From: JAZOTK01 sp045534775
GTDB lineage: Bacteria > Bacillota > Clostridia > RUG12999
Direction: 5' to 3'
NCBI GenBank assembly: GCA_045534775.1
Contig: JAZSKI010000014.1
Coordinates: forward strand, 1 to 6,261
DNA length: 6,261 bases
How positions within the stretch are numbered: the first letter of the stretch is position 1; every line of letters begins with the position of its first letter. Both the position numbers and the translations under genes were made by a program. Of the stretch, positions 6,218-6,261 are shown piece by piece. The notes below the pieces were generated by a model, which worked only from the letters and a program-made list of their open reading frames with translations, did not search any database and was not told the DNA's origin.

Positions 6218-6246
6218 ATTATAACATATTTCTACTAAAAATGCAA
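6218..6246 (-). promoter_or_regulatory. Extended -10 promoter of the lipoprotein-kinase-phosphatase operon
   Basis: On the minus strand TATAAT (6218-6223) is preceded by TGT, giving the extended -10 form TGnTATAAT. A weak -35 TTGCAT lies 17 nt upstream (6241-6246). A run of eight A just upstream (6250-6257) could act as an UP element. Predicted start is near 6211, leaving a leader of about 70 nt before the ATG at 6140. Confidence 0.85.
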
Positions 6247-6261
6247 GCCTTTTTTTTAAAT

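Overview
The window comes from a low-GC Gram-positive bacterium, most likely a member of the Clostridia. Three things point there: A/T-rich DNA with strong Shine-Dalgarno (SD) sites and textbook sigma-A promoters, a UPF0371/DUF1846 protein (a family common in Firmicutes and Actinobacteria), and a CpsB-type PHP phosphatase beside a BY-kinase. I cannot name genus or species from this piece. Every gene I can support is on the minus strand, so the biological reading order runs from high to low coordinates.

Region 1 (6261 down to about 3147) is a compact three-gene operon. It begins with an extended -10 promoter at 6218-6246. It encodes an unrecognised lipoprotein (5472-6140), a fused Wzz/CpsC-like plus CpsD-like tyrosine autokinase (3915-5444), and a CpsB/YwqE-type PHP tyrosine phosphatase (3167-3877). 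Gaps between the genes are 27 and 37 nt. The kinase and phosphatase form the phosphorylation switch that normally governs chain length and export of capsule or exopolysaccharide. No glycosyltransferase, flippase or polymerase gene lies in the window, and the operon appears to be closed by the tRNA unit that follows.

Region 2 (3146 down to 2979) is a tRNA-Pro(UGG) gene with a perfect-consensus promoter (TTGACA, 17 nt, TATAAT), an encoded CCA end, and an intrinsic terminator starting one base after the CCA.

Region 3 (2957 down to 46) holds an NSS-family sodium-dependent transporter (GTG start, excellent SD site) followed 30 nt later by a DUF1846 protein. A strong hairpin terminator starts 2 nt after the last stop codon. 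Only 36 nt separate the tRNA terminator stem from the transporter start, so it is unclear where transcription of this pair begins.

I saw no mobile element, CRISPR array, riboswitch or phage gene. The most unusual parts are the stand-alone lipoprotein/autokinase/phosphatase operon, the repeat-encoded tyrosine cluster and lysine-rich tail of the kinase, and the promoter-poor transporter-DUF1846 pair.
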